Source of the DNA: Actinomyces lilanjuaniae
GTDB lineage: Bacteria; Actinomycetota; Actinomycetes; Actinomycetales; Actinomycetaceae
Length of the DNA: 64,000 nt
Direction of reading: 5' to 3'
Assembly: GCF_003606385.1 (NCBI RefSeq)
Contig: NZ_CP032514.1
Span: 682,001 to 746,000, forward strand
The notes beneath the pieces were generated by a model. That model had not been told where the DNA came from. It ran no database searches and worked only from the letters and a program-made list of their open reading frames with translations. Shown piece after piece: positions 25,099 to 34,883 of the stretch (position 1 is its first letter; each line of letters begins with the position of its first letter). A program made the position numbers and the translations under genes.

Positions 25099-26136
25099 TC
25101 ACGCAGCTGCCTGCGGACTCGGCTCGTCCGCGAGCCAGTCGTCCACCTGTGCCAGCCAGGTGCGCTTGGAGGTCGGCGAGGCCAGGGAGGCGCGGATGGA
25201 GCCTCGTGCCAGCTCTGCCAGGGTCACGTCGTCGCACCCCAGGTCCCGTGCGATCTGGTACTGGTCTGTCAGCCGCGACTGAAACAGCAGGGGGTCGTCC
25301 GCGCCCAGCGCCACCTGCGCCCCATGCTGCAGCAGTGTCTGCAGGGGGACGTCAGCGCGCTGACGGTAGACGCCCAGGCTCACGTTCGACGCCGGGCATA
25401 CCTCCAGGCTGGTCCCATCCCGGACGAGCTGGTCCAGGAGGCGGGCGTCCTCGCTGGCGCGCACCCCGTGGCCCAGGCGGGTCGGTCGCAGGGAGGAGAC
25501 GACGGCCCGCACGTGCTCGGGGCCAAGCAGCTCTCCGCCGTGAGGCAGCGACGCCAGCCCACCACGCCGGGCGATGTCGAAGGCCGGAGCCCACGACGAG
25601 GTGCTTCCGGCACGCTCGTCATTGGACAGGCCGAAGCCGACGACGCTGCCTGGCTGGTCCCCGGCGTAGCGCACCGCCAGCCGTGCCAGGGTACGTGCGT
25701 CCAGCGGGTGGCGGACCCGTGAGGCAGCCACGACGACAGCGACCTCGACCCCGGTCAGGACGGTGGCCTGGCGGGCCGCGTCCAGGACTACCTCCAGGGC
25801 GGGGGTGATACCACCGACGAAGGGCGCGTAGCTGGTGGGGTCCACCTGGATCTCCAGGCGGCGTGAGCCCTCCGACGCGTCGTCGATAGCGGCCTCCAGG
25901 ACGATACGGCGCATGACCTCCTCACTGTCTACCAGTGCCCGGGCCGTGTCGTAGGCCCGCTGGAACCGGAACCAACCGCGACGGTCGGCCGGGACGCGCA
26001 GGGGGTCGCCCTCAAGGAAGCTGGCGGGTAGGCGGGAGCGGGTGCTGGAGGCGAGCTCGGTCAAGGTGTCCAGACGCATCGCTCCGGTGAAGTGCAGGTG
26101 CAGGTGCGCCTTGGGCAGGGTGGCAAGGTCGCGCAT
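25099..26136 (-). CDS. add: Adenosine deaminase family protein
   Basis: Metal-dependent deaminase of the adenosine/adenine deaminase family, 345 aa, in the purine salvage pathway. Zinc ligands are seen in KAHLHLHFTG near the N-terminus. Later motifs are LPHGGELLGPEHV (HGGE where most relatives have HAGE), TRLGHGVRASED, LEVCPASNVSLG and the metal-binding ALGADDPLLF. The HGGE change and the truncated first loop leave the exact substrate (adenosine, adenine or a modified purine) open. It converges with murB and is divergent from the phosphotransferase gene, 53 nt apart, so the two probably share a promoter region. Confidence 0.82.
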   Translation of the reverse strand: MRDLATLPKAHLHLHFTGAMRLDTLTELASSTRSRLPASFLEGDPLRVPADRRGWFRFQRAYDTARALVDSEEVMRRIVLEAAIDDASEGSRRLEIQVDPTSYAPFVGGITPALEVVLDAARQATVLTGVEVAVVVAASRVRHPLDARTLARLAVRYAGDQPGSVVGFGLSNDERAGSTSSWAPAFDIARRGGLASLPHGGELLGPEHVRAVVSSLRPTRLGHGVRASEDARLLDQLVRDGTSLEVCPASNVSLGVYRQRADVPLQTLLQHGAQVALGADDPLLFQSRLTDQYQIARDLGCDDVTLAELARGSIRASLASPTSKRTWLAQVDDWLADEPSPQAAA

Positions 26137-26189
26137 GGCGGAATTGTTTCACGGGCGCGTACCGGACCCTGGTGGGGCACACTGGGTCC

Positions 26190-27437
26190 ATGAACCACCC
26201 GGGCAGCTCTCGTGAGCCGGAGGATGTCGCCCTTCTCACAGGGTCCGGGGCCTCGGCGGTGCTTTCAGCGGCCCTGGCCTCAGAAGGTCGTGGACTGGCG
26301 AGCTGGGAGGTCCACTCGGTCCACCACCGTCCCGGTGCAGGGGTGTCGGTGGGCTACACCGCGCTCGTCGTGTCTGCGGACGGGCGCTCCACCACCGAGT
26401 ACCTGTGCGCGACGACGGCCCGGCTGTCGCACCCGCACGCACCGGGCCTGACCCGGGTGGCGCCCGCGGGCGGCAACGGTCCCGTGGTGCACGTGTGGTG
26501 CCACCCAGCCGATCCCGAGCTGCCTGGCCTGGTGGTTGCCTGTACCCCGGCCCTGCTGTCGGCTCGTCTGGGGACCCGGCTCGAGGCCGCCATGGTCGCC
26601 TACCGGCCGACACGTCGTGCCGTGGTAAGGACGACCTTCTCCGATGGCGCCACGGCCTACGTCAAGGTCCTGCGTCCCAGCCAGTCTCCTGGTCTAGCCC
26701 AGCGGCACCGCATGCTCACCACGGTTGGCGTACCCGCTCCGGAGGTGCTGCGGGAGGACGCTGACGGGTTGGTGGTGCTGTCCGCGGGACGGGGTACGGC
26801 GCTGTCCGGCCTGCTGTCACGGGGCATGGACGAAGGCCAGGCGGAGAGGGTCTTCCGCAGTCTTGTCGCCCTCCTGGACTCTCTGCCGCAGACGGCTCTG
26901 CGCCTGCCGGCCCACCCCGCGTGGTCGGAGCGTGCCCGCCACTATGCCCACGCAGCGGCTACCGTCCTTCCCGAGGAGGCCGCCAGGGCACGTGCCGTGG
27001 CCGAGGGGGTGGAACAGGTCATGAGGACCTGTGACATCGGGCCTGTGCTCCCTGTCCACGGCGACTTCTACGAGGCCAACATCCTCATGGACGGTGAGCG
27101 AGTTGCCAGCCTGCTGGACGTGGACTCCCTGGGGCCGGGTCACCGGGTGGACGACCTGGCCTGCCTGCTGGGGCACGTCAGCGTCCTCGATCACCTGGCA
27201 CCGTCCTCCTACCCCCGGCTGGGTCCTGTCCTGCGGACCTGGACGCGCCTGGCGGAGCAGCTCGTGGACCCTGTTGCCCTGCGGGCACGCTGCGCCGGAG
27301 TCGTGCTGTCGCTGGTGGCTGGAGCCAGACGTGAGGACGGCGGACCGTGGCGTGCCGACGCCGAGGGAAGGCTTGCGCGGGCAGAGGCCTGGCTGGCCCA
27401 GAGCCGGGAGGCTCAGGCACGTCGCGCTCCTCACTGA
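26190..27437 (+). CDS. APH-fold phosphotransferase
   Basis: Kinase-like protein of the aminoglycoside/choline kinase superfamily, 415 aa. The catalytic loop is VHGDFYEANILMDG (H-x-D-x4-N pattern) and the metal-binding segment is LLDVDSLGPGHRVDDLACLL. The N-terminal lobe (residues 1-150) is divergent; a beta-sheet with AYVKVLRPSQSPGLAQRH provides the likely ATP-site Lys. Function is unknown: actinobacteria have many such proteins, acting on sugars, amino alcohols or macrolides. It cannot be called an antibiotic-resistance gene from this sequence. ATG 26190 is preferred over GTG 26172, with no clear ribosome-binding site for either. Confidence 0.78.
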   Translation: MNHPGSSREPEDVALLTGSGASAVLSAALASEGRGLASWEVHSVHHRPGAGVSVGYTALVVSADGRSTTEYLCATTARLSHPHAPGLTRVAPAGGNGPVVHVWCHPADPELPGLVVACTPALLSARLGTRLEAAMVAYRPTRRAVVRTTFSDGATAYVKVLRPSQSPGLAQRHRMLTTVGVPAPEVLREDADGLVVLSAGRGTALSGLLSRGMDEGQAERVFRSLVALLDSLPQTALRLPAHPAWSERARHYAHAAATVLPEEAARARAVAEGVEQVMRTCDIGPVLPVHGDFYEANILMDGERVASLLDVDSLGPGHRVDDLACLLGHVSVLDHLAPSSYPRLGPVLRTWTRLAEQLVDPVALRARCAGVVLSLVAGARREDGGPWRADAEGRLARAEAWLAQSREAQARRAPH

Positions 27438-27531
27438 CTCTGTTGTCTCCCCGGTCACCTCGCCGTCGTGATTCTGGGCCTAGTCTTCGGCCTGCGCCCG
27501 GTGCCCCGCCGGGCTGAAGGAGAGACAGCCC

Positions 27532-29007
27532 GTGACGCCCCAGACCGTGACCGCCCTTGTCCCTGCGACCGTTGCCAGCGGCCCGGTCGAGGACGTCCTG
27601 ACCGCCGTCAACGGCTTCATCTGGGGACCCTGGTTCCTTGTCCCCCTCCTGCTGGGGACCGGTGTCTTCCTGACGATCCGCCTGCGGGGCCTACAGGTCC
27701 GCACGCTGGCTGCGGCCCTGCGCTTCGCGCTGCTGGAGCGCGAGGACGGCGAGAAGGGGACTGCGGAGGGAGACATCTCCCACTACCAGGCGCTCACGAC
27801 GGCACTGGCGGCCACGGTGGGGGTGGGCAACGTCATCGGAGTAGCCACCGCGATCCACCTGGGCGGACCCGGTGCCCTGTTCTGGATGTGGGTCACGGCG
27901 CTGTTCGGCATGGCCTCGAAGTACTCCGAGGCCTTTCTCGCGGTGCGCTTCCGGACCACGGATGCCCACGGCAGACAGTCCGGCGGTCCCCAGTACTACC
28001 TGCAGCAGGCTGTGCAGGGTCGCACGGGCAGGATCCTGTCCGTGTGCTTCGCGCTCGCGACCATCCTGGCCTCCTTCGGGATCGGCTCAACCACCCAGTC
28101 CAATGCCGTAGCCGCCCAGCTGTCGCACTCCTTCGGCTGGGACCCGGCCCTGGTGGGCATCCTCCTGGCGGTCGGTGTGGGTGCGGTCCTGCTGGGAGGC
28201 ATTGACGCGATCGGTACGGTGACGGCCGCCTTCGTCCCGATGATGATCGTGTTCTATGCAGCAGGCTGCGTCTACGTCCTTGTGGCGCGCCTGGGCGAGG
28301 TTCCTCACGCCCTGGGGCTGGTGCTCCAGGGGGCCTTCACTGGTTCCGGTGCCGCCGGTGGCTTCCTGGGGTCCACGGTTATCATGGCGCTCCAGTACGG
28401 CGTGGCGCGGGGGATCTTCTCCAACGAGTCCGGCATGGGCTCGGCGGCTATCGCCGCAGCTGCTGCCCGGACCAGGCACCCGGCGCGTCAGGGCCTGGTC
28501 TCCATGACCCAGACTTTTATCGACACGATCATCGTGGTCAGCTGTACCGGTCTGGTCATCCTGACCACGGACAGCTGGATGGGCAGCGACCCTGACACGA
28601 TGACGGCGCAGGCCTTTACCCGCGGCCTGCCCGGCGACTGGGGGCACTACATCGTCTCCGTGGCGCTGGTCTTCCTCGCCTCCTCCACGATCCTGGGCTG
28701 GGCGTACTACGCGGAGCGCTGTGTGGTGAGGCTGGTGGGCGTCCACGGGGTCCTGCCCTTCCGCCTGGTGTTCACGGTCGCGGTGTTCCTCGGCTCGGTG
28801 ACCCGCCTGAAGGTGGCCTGGACCTTTGCTGACATTGCCAACGGGCTCATGGCGGTCCCCAATCTTGTCGGCCTGCTGCTGCTCTCCGGGCTCGTGGCGC
28901 GAGAGACCCGGGCCTACCTGGTCCAGGACCCTCACCTGCGTCGTCCCGGCGACGAGTTCTCCTCGGTCCCTGAGACGGCCCCGTCCACCCGGTCCTTGGG
29001 CACCTAG
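27532..29007 (+). CDS. AGCS-family sodium:alanine/glycine symporter
   Basis: Sodium-coupled amino-acid importer, 491 aa, about 10-11 membrane helices. Signature segments: TALAATVGVGNVIGVATAI (sodium/substrate site), GMASKYSEAFLAVRFR, GGPQYYLQQAV, and GIFSNESGMGSAAIAAAA, which is diagnostic for the family. The hydrophilic C-terminal tail is short. GTG 27532 follows AAGGAGA. It is a single-gene unit, convergent with the aminotransferase gene. Confidence 0.93.
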   Translation: MTPQTVTALVPATVASGPVEDVLTAVNGFIWGPWFLVPLLLGTGVFLTIRLRGLQVRTLAAALRFALLEREDGEKGTAEGDISHYQALTTALAATVGVGNVIGVATAIHLGGPGALFWMWVTALFGMASKYSEAFLAVRFRTTDAHGRQSGGPQYYLQQAVQGRTGRILSVCFALATILASFGIGSTTQSNAVAAQLSHSFGWDPALVGILLAVGVGAVLLGGIDAIGTVTAAFVPMMIVFYAAGCVYVLVARLGEVPHALGLVLQGAFTGSGAAGGFLGSTVIMALQYGVARGIFSNESGMGSAAIAAAAARTRHPARQGLVSMTQTFIDTIIVVSCTGLVILTTDSWMGSDPDTMTAQAFTRGLPGDWGHYIVSVALVFLASSTILGWAYYAERCVVRLVGVHGVLPFRLVFTVAVFLGSVTRLKVAWTFADIANGLMAVPNLVGLLLLSGLVARETRAYLVQDPHLRRPGDEFSSVPETAPSTRSLGT

Positions 29008-29090
29008 CCCGGGCAGCCAGCGGCGGCCGTGAGGCCGTCGCGCTCCTGGGGGCAGCCACGGTGCGGGGCAGGGCAGTCCCACAGGCAGGG

Positions 29091-30305
29091 CTAGTCCACC
29101 TCTGCCAGCAGGGACTGGATACGGCCCACGCCCTCGACCAGGTCCTCGTCCCCCAGGGCGTAGGACAGGCGCAGGAACCCGGAGGGGCCGAAGGCCTCGC
29201 CGGGGACCACGGCCACCTCGGCGTGCTCCAGCACGAGCTCGGCGAGTGTGGCCGAGGAGTCGATCACCGTGCCTCGCAGGCTGCGCCCGACAAGCTTCTC
29301 CATGCTCGGGTAGGCGTAGAAGGCTCCCCGGGGGACGGGGACCGTCAGGCCCTCGACGGCTGACAGCATCTCCACCATGGTGCGACGGCGCCGGTCGAAG
29401 GCGGTGCGCATCTCCTCCACCGCCGACAGGTCTGCGCTCACGGCAGCCAAGGCTGCTCTCTGGGAGACGTTAGCAACGTTGCTGGACAGGTGGGACTGGA
29501 AGTTCGTGGCTGCGCTGACGACGTCGGAGGGGCCGCTCATCCAGCCCACGCGCCACCCGGTCATGGCGTAGGTCTTGGCCACGCCGTTGAGCACGATGGT
29601 CTGGTCGGCCAGATCGGGGACCAGCGAGACTACGTGGGCGGGTCGGGCGTCGTCGTAGAGCAGGTGCTCGTAGATCTCGTCGGTCACGACCCACAGGCCG
29701 TGCTTCAGCGCCCACTGCCCGATCGTGCTCAGCTCGGCGGGGGTGTAGACCGAGCCGGTGGGGTTGGAGGGCGAGCACAGTAGGAGAGCCTTGGTGCGTG
29801 CGCTCAGCGCGGCGTCGAGTTGGTCAGTCGTGACCTTGTAGTCCTGGGCGGCTCCGGCGAAGACCTCGACCGTCGTGCCTCCTGCCAGGGCCACCACCTC
29901 GGGGTATGTGGTCCAGTACGGTGCCGGCAGGAGCACCTCGTCACCAGGGTCGATGATCGCGGCAAAGGCCTGGAAGACAGCCTGTTTGCCGCCGTTGGTG
30001 ACCAGGATGTCGTCGGGGGAGACCGTGTAGCCGCAGTCGCGCAGGATCTTGGAGGCGATCGCCTCGCGCAGGGCCGGCAGCCCCTTGGCGGGAGAGTACT
30101 TGTGGCAGGAGGGGTCCTTGGCGGCGGCCACGGCCGCCTCGACGATGTAGTCGGGGGTGGCGAAGTCGGGCTCGCCCGCGCCGAAGCCGATGACGGGACG
30201 GCCAGCGGCCTTGAGGGCCTTGGCCCGGGCGTCGACGGCGAGGGTGGCTGAGGGGGTGATCGCGGCCAGACGTGAGGAGACGCGGGAGGCGGGTGCTGGT
30301 GTCAT
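29091..30305 (-). CDS. Class I pyridoxal-phosphate aminotransferase (aspartate-type)
   Basis: PLP enzyme of fold type I, 404 aa, closest to the prokaryotic aspartate/prephenate aminotransferases of subgroup Ib. Features: [14 protein letters not shown] near the N-terminus, [41 protein letters not shown] (Asp that contacts the PLP ring), the Schiff-base Lys in [17 protein letters not shown], and Arg in [12 protein letters not shown] for the substrate carboxylate. It transfers the amino group between aspartate or glutamate and keto acids. It lies 143 nt upstream of, and divergent from, the tRNA-Trp gene, as in many actinobacteria. Confidence 0.92.
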   Translation of the reverse strand: MTPAPASRVSSRLAAITPSATLAVDARAKALKAAGRPVIGFGAGEPDFATPDYIVEAAVAAAKDPSCHKYSPAKGLPALREAIASKILRDCGYTVSPDDILVTNGGKQAVFQAFAAIIDPGDEVLLPAPYWTTYPEVVALAGGTTVEVFAGAAQDYKVTTDQLDAALSARTKALLLCSPSNPTGSVYTPAELSTIGQWALKHGLWVVTDEIYEHLLYDDARPAHVVSLVPDLADQTIVLNGVAKTYAMTGWRVGWMSGPSDVVSAATNFQSHLSSNVANVSQRAALAAVSADLSAVEEMRTAFDRRRRTMVEMLSAVEGLTVPVPRGAFYAYPSMEKLVGRSLRGTVIDSSATLAELVLEHAEVAVVPGEAFGPSGFLRLSYALGDEDLVEGVGRIQSLLAEVD

Positions 30306-30448
30306 GCTTCTTATGCTCCCACAGTGCTCCTACAGGGGTGGACCGCTGGTTCGGGGTACCCCCGGAGCGCGCACGGGGACGTGTCGCAACCCACCACTGA
30401 CAGACCGCGCTTTCCTGTCCACGCTGTGGCAGACTTGATCCTCGCTGA

Positions 30449-30521
30449 AGGGCAGTGGCGCAATTGGTAGCGCACCGGTCTCCAAAACCGGCGGTTGTGG
30501 GTTCGAGTCCCGCCTGCCCTG
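30449..30521 (+). tRNA. trnW: tRNA-Trp (CCA anticodon)
   Basis: A 73-nt cloverleaf. Acceptor arms AGGGCAG (30449-30455) and CTGCCCT (30514-30520), discriminator G 30521. The anticodon stem CCGGT/ACCGG closes the loop CTCCAAA with anticodon CCA. The T-arm has GTTCGAGTC. The 3' CCA is not encoded. Its place just upstream of secE is conserved in actinobacteria. Confidence 0.97.
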
Positions 30522-30620
30522 CTGAGAACGGCGGATCGGTCGGGAGATCCCGTCGGGTTTCGTCTTCTCTCCCGGCATCCCGGGCTACTGACCAGACCGT
30601 TGACCCTGAGGACCGACGAC

Positions 30621-30860
30621 ATGAGCGAGAGCGCTAGCGGCGCGGCGAGCAAGCAGCGTGGAAAGAGACGGGGCGTCCTCGCCCGTGTCGTCCTGTTCAC
30701 TCGCCAAGTTGTCGCTGAGCTGCGCAAGGTGGTCTGGCCGACCCGCAGTGAGCTGGGAACCTACTTCGTCGTCGTGGTCTTCTTTATTCTCGCTATCATG
30801 CTGTTCACCGGCGTGCTCGACCTGGCCTTCAACCGGGCGGTGACCTGGCTCTTCACCTGA
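30621..30860 (+). CDS. secE: Preprotein translocase subunit SecE
   Basis: Small clamp subunit of the SecYEG protein-export channel, 79 aa. A basic Ser/Ala-rich N-terminus leads to the conserved amphipathic segment FTRQVVAELRKVVWPTRSEL, then one membrane helix (FVVVVFFILAIMLFTGVLDL). ATG 30621 has GAGGA 8 nt upstream; the open frame extends upstream into the tRNA and is not coding there. nusG follows 100 nt later. Confidence 0.96.
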   Translation: MSESASGAASKQRGKRRGVLARVVLFTRQVVAELRKVVWPTRSELGTYFVVVVFFILAIMLFTGVLDLAFNRAVTWLFT

Positions 30861-30960
30861 CCAGGTACCGGGGCGTGCCTACGAGACCATCCGAGACAAC
30901 CGACATTGCCAGGGCACTGCCCTGTAATCCCTTCTCGCGCCACCGGAAAGCAGGTACACC

Positions 30961-31761
30961 ATGTCTGAGGACTTCCCCGTGCAGCCACTGCCCGAGCAGG
31001 CTGACGAGCAGGGTGAGGAGGCTGTCAGCGAGGAGACTGGTGCAGCGGGTGCCGACGTGGCTGGCGGTCCTGGGCACTCCGAGTCTGAGGGGCAGGGGGA
31101 GGCGGAGGCTCCTGCCGACCCGGTGGAGGAGTTCCGCAGGCAGATGTCATCCCTGCCCGGCGAGTGGTACGTCCTCCACACCTACTCCGGGTACGAGCGC
31201 AGAGTGGCTGCTGACATCATGGCCCGTGCGGAGAGCTTCGACCTGGAGGACTACGTCTTCGACACCACCGTCCCCATGGAGACCGTGATCGAGATCAAGA
31301 ACGGGAACAAGAAGAAGGAGGTCACGCGGGTTCGTCTGCCCGGGTATGTCTTTGTGCGCATGGACCTCTACGATCCCGAGACCTCTGACCAGGTGTGGCG
31401 CACTATCAAGGACACCCCGGCTGTAACCGGGTTCGTGGGTGACCGCTACAACCCGGTGCCCCTGACCTTTGAGGAGGCTGTCTCTCAGCTGGGCCCCACG
31501 CCCGAGGAGATCGCCGCCAAGGAGGCGGCACGGCCTGCGGCCGAGTCCGGGACCGGCTCCCAGATCACCTCCGACGGCAAGGTCTTCGAGGTCGGCTTCG
31601 AGCCGGGAGAGTCCGTTATCGTCACCGACGGCCCCTTCGAGTCCCTGCCGGCCACGATCTCCGAGATCCACCCCGAGACCCAGAAGCTCCAGGTGCTTAT
31701 CTCCCTGTTCGGCCGGGACACTCCCGCCGAGCTCTCCTTCAGTCAGGTCGCCAAGATCTGA
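30961..31761 (+). CDS. nusG: Transcription termination/antitermination factor NusG
   Basis: RNA-polymerase-associated elongation factor, 266 aa. About 60 acidic residues (Glu/Asp/Gly-rich) form an N-terminal extension typical of actinobacteria. The NGN domain begins [18 protein letters not shown], and the KOW motif at the C-terminus is [20 protein letters not shown]. Rho-dependent termination or transcription-translation coupling are the expected roles. Two hairpins follow the stop. Confidence 0.96.
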   Translation: MSEDFPVQPLPEQADEQGEEAVSEETGAAGADVAGGPGHSESEGQGEAEAPADPVEEFRRQMSSLPGEWYVLHTYSGYERRVAADIMARAESFDLEDYVFDTTVPMETVIEIKNGNKKKEVTRVRLPGYVFVRMDLYDPETSDQVWRTIKDTPAVTGFVGDRYNPVPLTFEEAVSQLGPTPEEIAAKEAARPAAESGTGSQITSDGKVFEVGFEPGESVIVTDGPFESLPATISEIHPETQKLQVLISLFGRDTPAELSFSQVAKI

Positions 31762-31770
31762 CCCCTCACC

Positions 31771-31793
31771 CGTTCCGGTGCCGAGCCGGAACG
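31771..31793 (+). terminator. Hairpin after nusG
   Basis: 8-bp perfect stem CGTTCCGG/CCGGAACG with a 7-nt loop, 10 nt after the nusG stop. No U-tract. Confidence 0.45.
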
Positions 31794-31801
31794 TGGCGGG
31801 A

Positions 31802-31838
31802 GCCTCATATCACAGGGTGCGCGCCTGTGATATGAGGC
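31802..31838 (+). promoter_or_regulatory. 15-bp perfect hairpin between nusG and rplK
   Basis: Arms 31802-31816 and 31824-31838 are perfectly complementary around a 7-nt loop. The stem is AT-richer than most hairpins here and ends 113 nt before the rplK start. It could terminate the secE-nusG transcript, attenuate rplK-rplA, serve as an RNase III site, or be a DNA operator. Confidence 0.55.
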
Positions 31839-31951
31839 ATCACGCGTCCTGACTGCTCCTGCGGGGGCTACGATGGGCGCCTGTGCGCGTTACGCGCCGA
31901 CGTGCTGCACGGCAGGTGTGCAGCGTCTCCGGACAAGAAGGACCACGATAC

Positions 31952-32383
31952 ATGCCTCCTAAGAAGAAGGTCACTGGGCTCATCAAGCTCCAGATCCAGG
32001 CTGGCCAGGCAAATCCTGCCCCGCCGATCGGCCCAGCCCTGGGTGCCCAGGGCGTCAACATCATGGAGTTCTGCAAGGCGTACAACGCTGCGACCGAGTC
32101 GCAGCGCGGCAACGTCATCCCCGTGGAGATCACCGTCTACGAGGATCGCTCCTTCACCTTCGTCACCAAGACGCCCCCGGCTGCCGAGATGATCAAGAAG
32201 GCTGCCGGTGTGGCCAAGGGCTCCGCCACCCCGCACTCAGCCAAGGCCGGCTCTATCACAGCTGCCCAGGTGCGCGAGATCGCCGAGACCAAGATGCCCG
32301 ACCTCAACGCCGACGACGTCGAGGCCGCCTACAAGATCATTGCCGGGACAGCCCGCTCCATGGGCGTCACGGTCGAGGCCTGA
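31952..32383 (+). CDS. rplK: 50S ribosomal protein L11
   Basis: L11 of the GTPase-associated centre of the large subunit, 143 aa, the standard length. It begins [20 protein letters not shown] and contains the [18 protein letters not shown] loop that contacts 23S rRNA and thiopeptides. The start is ATG 31952; upstream codons in frame are leader sequence. Co-transcribed with rplA, 113 nt downstream. Confidence 0.97.
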   Translation: MPPKKKVTGLIKLQIQAGQANPAPPIGPALGAQGVNIMEFCKAYNAATESQRGNVIPVEITVYEDRSFTFVTKTPPAAEMIKKAAGVAKGSATPHSAKAGSITAAQVREIAETKMPDLNADDVEAAYKIIAGTARSMGVTVEA

Positions 32384-32496
32384 GCCTGGACCGCACACCG
32401 CCCGCTACGGTGTCGGCACCTGTGTGACAAAGACTAAGAACCATCTGTGGAAGGGCTGTGCGCGGCCCGTGCACCACGACTGCTAAGGAGAAGCAG

Positions 32497-33189
32497 ATGA
32501 CCAGGAAGCGCAGCAAGGCCTACCGTGCCGCCGCTGAGAAGATCCAGTCCGGAGTCCTCTACACCCCGGCCGAGGCCGTCCACCTTGCGAAGGCCACCAC
32601 GGTGACCCGTTTTGACGCCACCGTGGAGGTCGCCTTCCGTCTTGGCGTGGACCCCCGCAAGGCGGACCAGATGGTCCGAGGTACCGTGTCCCTGCCGCAC
32701 GGTACCGGCAAGACGGCGCGGGTTGTCGTCTTCGCCCAGGGCGACCGCGCCCAGCAGGCCCTCGACGCCGGTGCCGATGAGGTCGGTGGCGACGACCTCA
32801 TCGAGAAGGTGTCCGGGGGCTACACGGACTTCGATGCCGCCGTGGCCACGCCAGACCTCATGGGTAAGGTCGGGCGCCTGGGCCGGGTCCTGGGGCCTCG
32901 TGGCCTCATGCCTAACCCCAGGACTGGGACGGTGACCATGGACGTGGCCAAGGCCGTCACCGACATCAAGGGTGGACGCATCGAGTTCCGTGTCGACCGT
33001 GCCGCCAACCTCCACTTCGTCATCGGCAAGACCCAGTTCACCGAGGAGCAGCTGCTGGAGAATTTCGCCGCTGCCTTGGAGGAGGTCCAGCGTCTCAAGC
33101 CCTCCGCCTCCAAGGGCCGCTACATCCTCAAGGTGGCGATGACGACCACGATGGGACCGGGGATCCCCCTAGACGTCTCCCGGCTCTGA
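32497..33189 (+). CDS. rplA: 50S ribosomal protein L1
   Basis: L1 of the ribosomal stalk that moves deacylated tRNA out of the E site, 230 aa. Conserved segments: [34 protein letters not shown] and [15 protein letters not shown]. In E. coli L1 represses its own operon by binding the leader. AAGGAG precedes ATG 32497. It ends at a strong hairpin shared with the convergent hydrolase gene. Confidence 0.97.
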   Translation: MTRKRSKAYRAAAEKIQSGVLYTPAEAVHLAKATTVTRFDATVEVAFRLGVDPRKADQMVRGTVSLPHGTGKTARVVVFAQGDRAQQALDAGADEVGGDDLIEKVSGGYTDFDAAVATPDLMGKVGRLGRVLGPRGLMPNPRTGTVTMDVAKAVTDIKGGRIEFRVDRAANLHFVIGKTQFTEEQLLENFAAALEEVQRLKPSASKGRYILKVAMTTTMGPGIPLDVSRL

Positions 33190-33206
33190 GGCGGTCTCGG
33201 CTGTTA

Positions 33207-33241
33207 GGCCAGGCCCCGACCAGGTTCGCCGGGGCCTGGCC
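33207..33241. terminator. Bidirectional hairpin between rplA and hydrolase
   Basis: 12-bp perfect GC-rich stem (33207-33218 with 33230-33241, 11-nt loop), midway between the convergent stops at 33189 and 33253. Confidence 0.65.
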
Positions 33242-33252
33242 GCCGTACCCGG

Positions 33253-34113
33253 CTACCGGCTGAGGAAGGACGCCACCGCGGCGTGGACTCTCTCCTGCCC
33301 GGGGCCGAGCCAGAACAGGTGGGTGGGTGTGTCCAGCTCAACCAGGGCCGCTCCTGGGATGCGGGCGGCAAGATCCCACGCGTGGGTGATGCTGACGGCC
33401 CCGTCCGTGCGTGACCCCGTCACGAGGGCGGGGCACGGGACCCGCCCCAACAGCTGGCGCCGGTATTCCGTGCGGGTGGCACGTCCCTGCCGCATGTCGA
33501 GCATGAAGCCCCGTCCCGATGACATTGAGGTGAACAGCTCCCGGGCGCGGTGCCGGTCCTTCTGTGACCATGAGTCCCACCACTGGTCTGCGGGACGGGT
33601 GGACAGGCTGGACACCATCAGCCGCAGCCCGGCGTCGGTGGAGACCAGGCGGGCCACCGCCGACCAGGTGAGTTCTTGCGTCACGGGGCTGAAGACCAGG
33701 GAGCCCGTGAGGATGGTGCCTAGGTCGTCCGGGTAGGGCCGGGAGGAGGGGGCGCTGGAGCTCAGGACGAGCCTGGGCACCAGCCCGGGGTGGCGTACGG
33801 CCAGCTCGATCGCCTGCAGCCCGCCAAGGGAGACTCCGACGGCGGCTGCCAGTTCTGGCACGCCCAGCTGCCGACAGCACGCGGCCACAGCGTCGCAGAA
33901 CTCTGCTGCTGTCACGTCCCCGACCGCCGTGCGCCCGTACCCGGGGCGAGAGAAGGCGATGACGCCGTGCCCGGCCGTGGTATAGAGGCTCCACCCGCAG
34001 TCGCTGCGGGCCGTGCAGTGTCCGCCCGGGAAGAAGGCGACTGGCGGCTTCTCCCCGGGCAGGAGCAGCACCTCCACCGGGCCGAGGGCGGTCCGTAGGA
34101 GCACGGACTTCAC
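33253..34113 (-). CDS. Alpha/beta hydrolase
   Basis: Serine hydrolase of the alpha/beta fold, 286 aa. The nucleophile elbow is GVSLGGLQAI (G-x-S-x-G) near residue 95. An oxyanion-type segment is VAFFPGGHCTA; the likely acid is in LVTGSRTDGAVSI and the catalytic His in DTPTHLFWLGPG. No signal peptide is evident. The substrate is unknown: esterase, lipase or haloperoxidase-like activities are all possible. It lies 12 nt after a membrane-protein gene on the same strand, so they form one operon within the rplA-rplJ interval. Confidence 0.82.
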   Translation of the reverse strand: MKSVLLRTALGPVEVLLLPGEKPPVAFFPGGHCTARSDCGWSLYTTAGHGVIAFSRPGYGRTAVGDVTAAEFCDAVAACCRQLGVPELAAAVGVSLGGLQAIELAVRHPGLVPRLVLSSSAPSSRPYPDDLGTILTGSLVFSPVTQELTWSAVARLVSTDAGLRLMVSSLSTRPADQWWDSWSQKDRHRARELFTSMSSGRGFMLDMRQGRATRTEYRRQLLGRVPCPALVTGSRTDGAVSITHAWDLAARIPGAALVELDTPTHLFWLGPGQERVHAAVASFLSR

Positions 34114-34125
34114 TGCGCCTCCGTC

Positions 34126-34665
34126 TCACCTTCTCGCATAGCCGACGAGCGCCACGGTCAGGGCGGGCGGCCAGAGGAGAGCTGGGGCGTAGGCCGCTGC
34201 CAGGACGGCGACCTGGCCGCTGCTCATGCCAGCCGTCGGCGTCCACCCCTGGGCCAGTCCGAGCCACCGGCTCGCCAGGACCGCCGTGGTACCACCAATG
34301 ACCACGTACAGGACCACGTTGCCTGTCCCACCGACAACCAGGGGAAGCAGGCGTGGCAGTGCCCGCCCGCCGACTCCTGGCACCCAGCGTGGTACCTGTT
34401 CCCCCCACCGGGAGCACAGTCCCAGCGACAGTGCGGCGGAGCCGACCTGTGCGAGCTCAAGACCCAGGACATAGGCGGTTCCGGTAGTGCTACCGCGGTA
34501 GGAGGCGGTCTGGGAGAATCCCGTCTCCACCCCACTGAGCATGGCCAACCGCCAGGCCGCCGACGGCAGGGCCGAGCAGAAGGCCGCCCAGCAGGCGGCA
34601 GTGGCCCACCGCTGGGGAGGGTGATTCTCGGTCGCGGGTGACAGGAGGGGGCGCATGGTTCGCAT
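34126..34665 (-). CDS. Uncharacterised membrane protein
   Basis: Not recognised. About 179 aa from ATG 34665; starts at 34722 or 34785 are also open and none has a clear ribosome-binding site. Four hydrophobic stretches suggest an integral membrane protein: WATAACWAAFCSALPSAAWR, YVLGLELAQVGSAALSLGL, LLPLVVGGTGNVVLYVVIGG and VAVLAAAYAPALLWPPAL. A loop with WRLAMLSGVETGFSQTASYR lies between the first two. It is the upstream partner of the hydrolase gene. Confidence 0.6.
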   Translation of the reverse strand: MRTMRPLLSPATENHPPQRWATAACWAAFCSALPSAAWRLAMLSGVETGFSQTASYRGSTTGTAYVLGLELAQVGSAALSLGLCSRWGEQVPRWVPGVGGRALPRLLPLVVGGTGNVVLYVVIGGTTAVLASRWLGLAQGWTPTAGMSSGQVAVLAAAYAPALLWPPALTVALVGYARR

Positions 34666-34883
34666 GTTAGCGGCCGATGCTGGTGGCCTGGGGCTTGCTG
34701 CCCGCCCCGGGGACCCGCTCATGATGACCGCCCCGGGGCGCGCGGCTCCCGGGCGACCACATCCGCGAAAACACCGAATCCTCACAGAACGACTGGCATG
34801 TCAGTCATCTGTCATCTATGAGGAATCGGTACATCTCGGTGTGTGCGGACTCTCGGTGTCTGCGGACTTGTCGCCGAACCCGG

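Noticed and set aside
26190..27437. Possible aminoglycoside-resistance gene
   Set aside because: Only the general APH fold and catalytic loop are present; these occur in many housekeeping kinases, so a resistance call is not justified.
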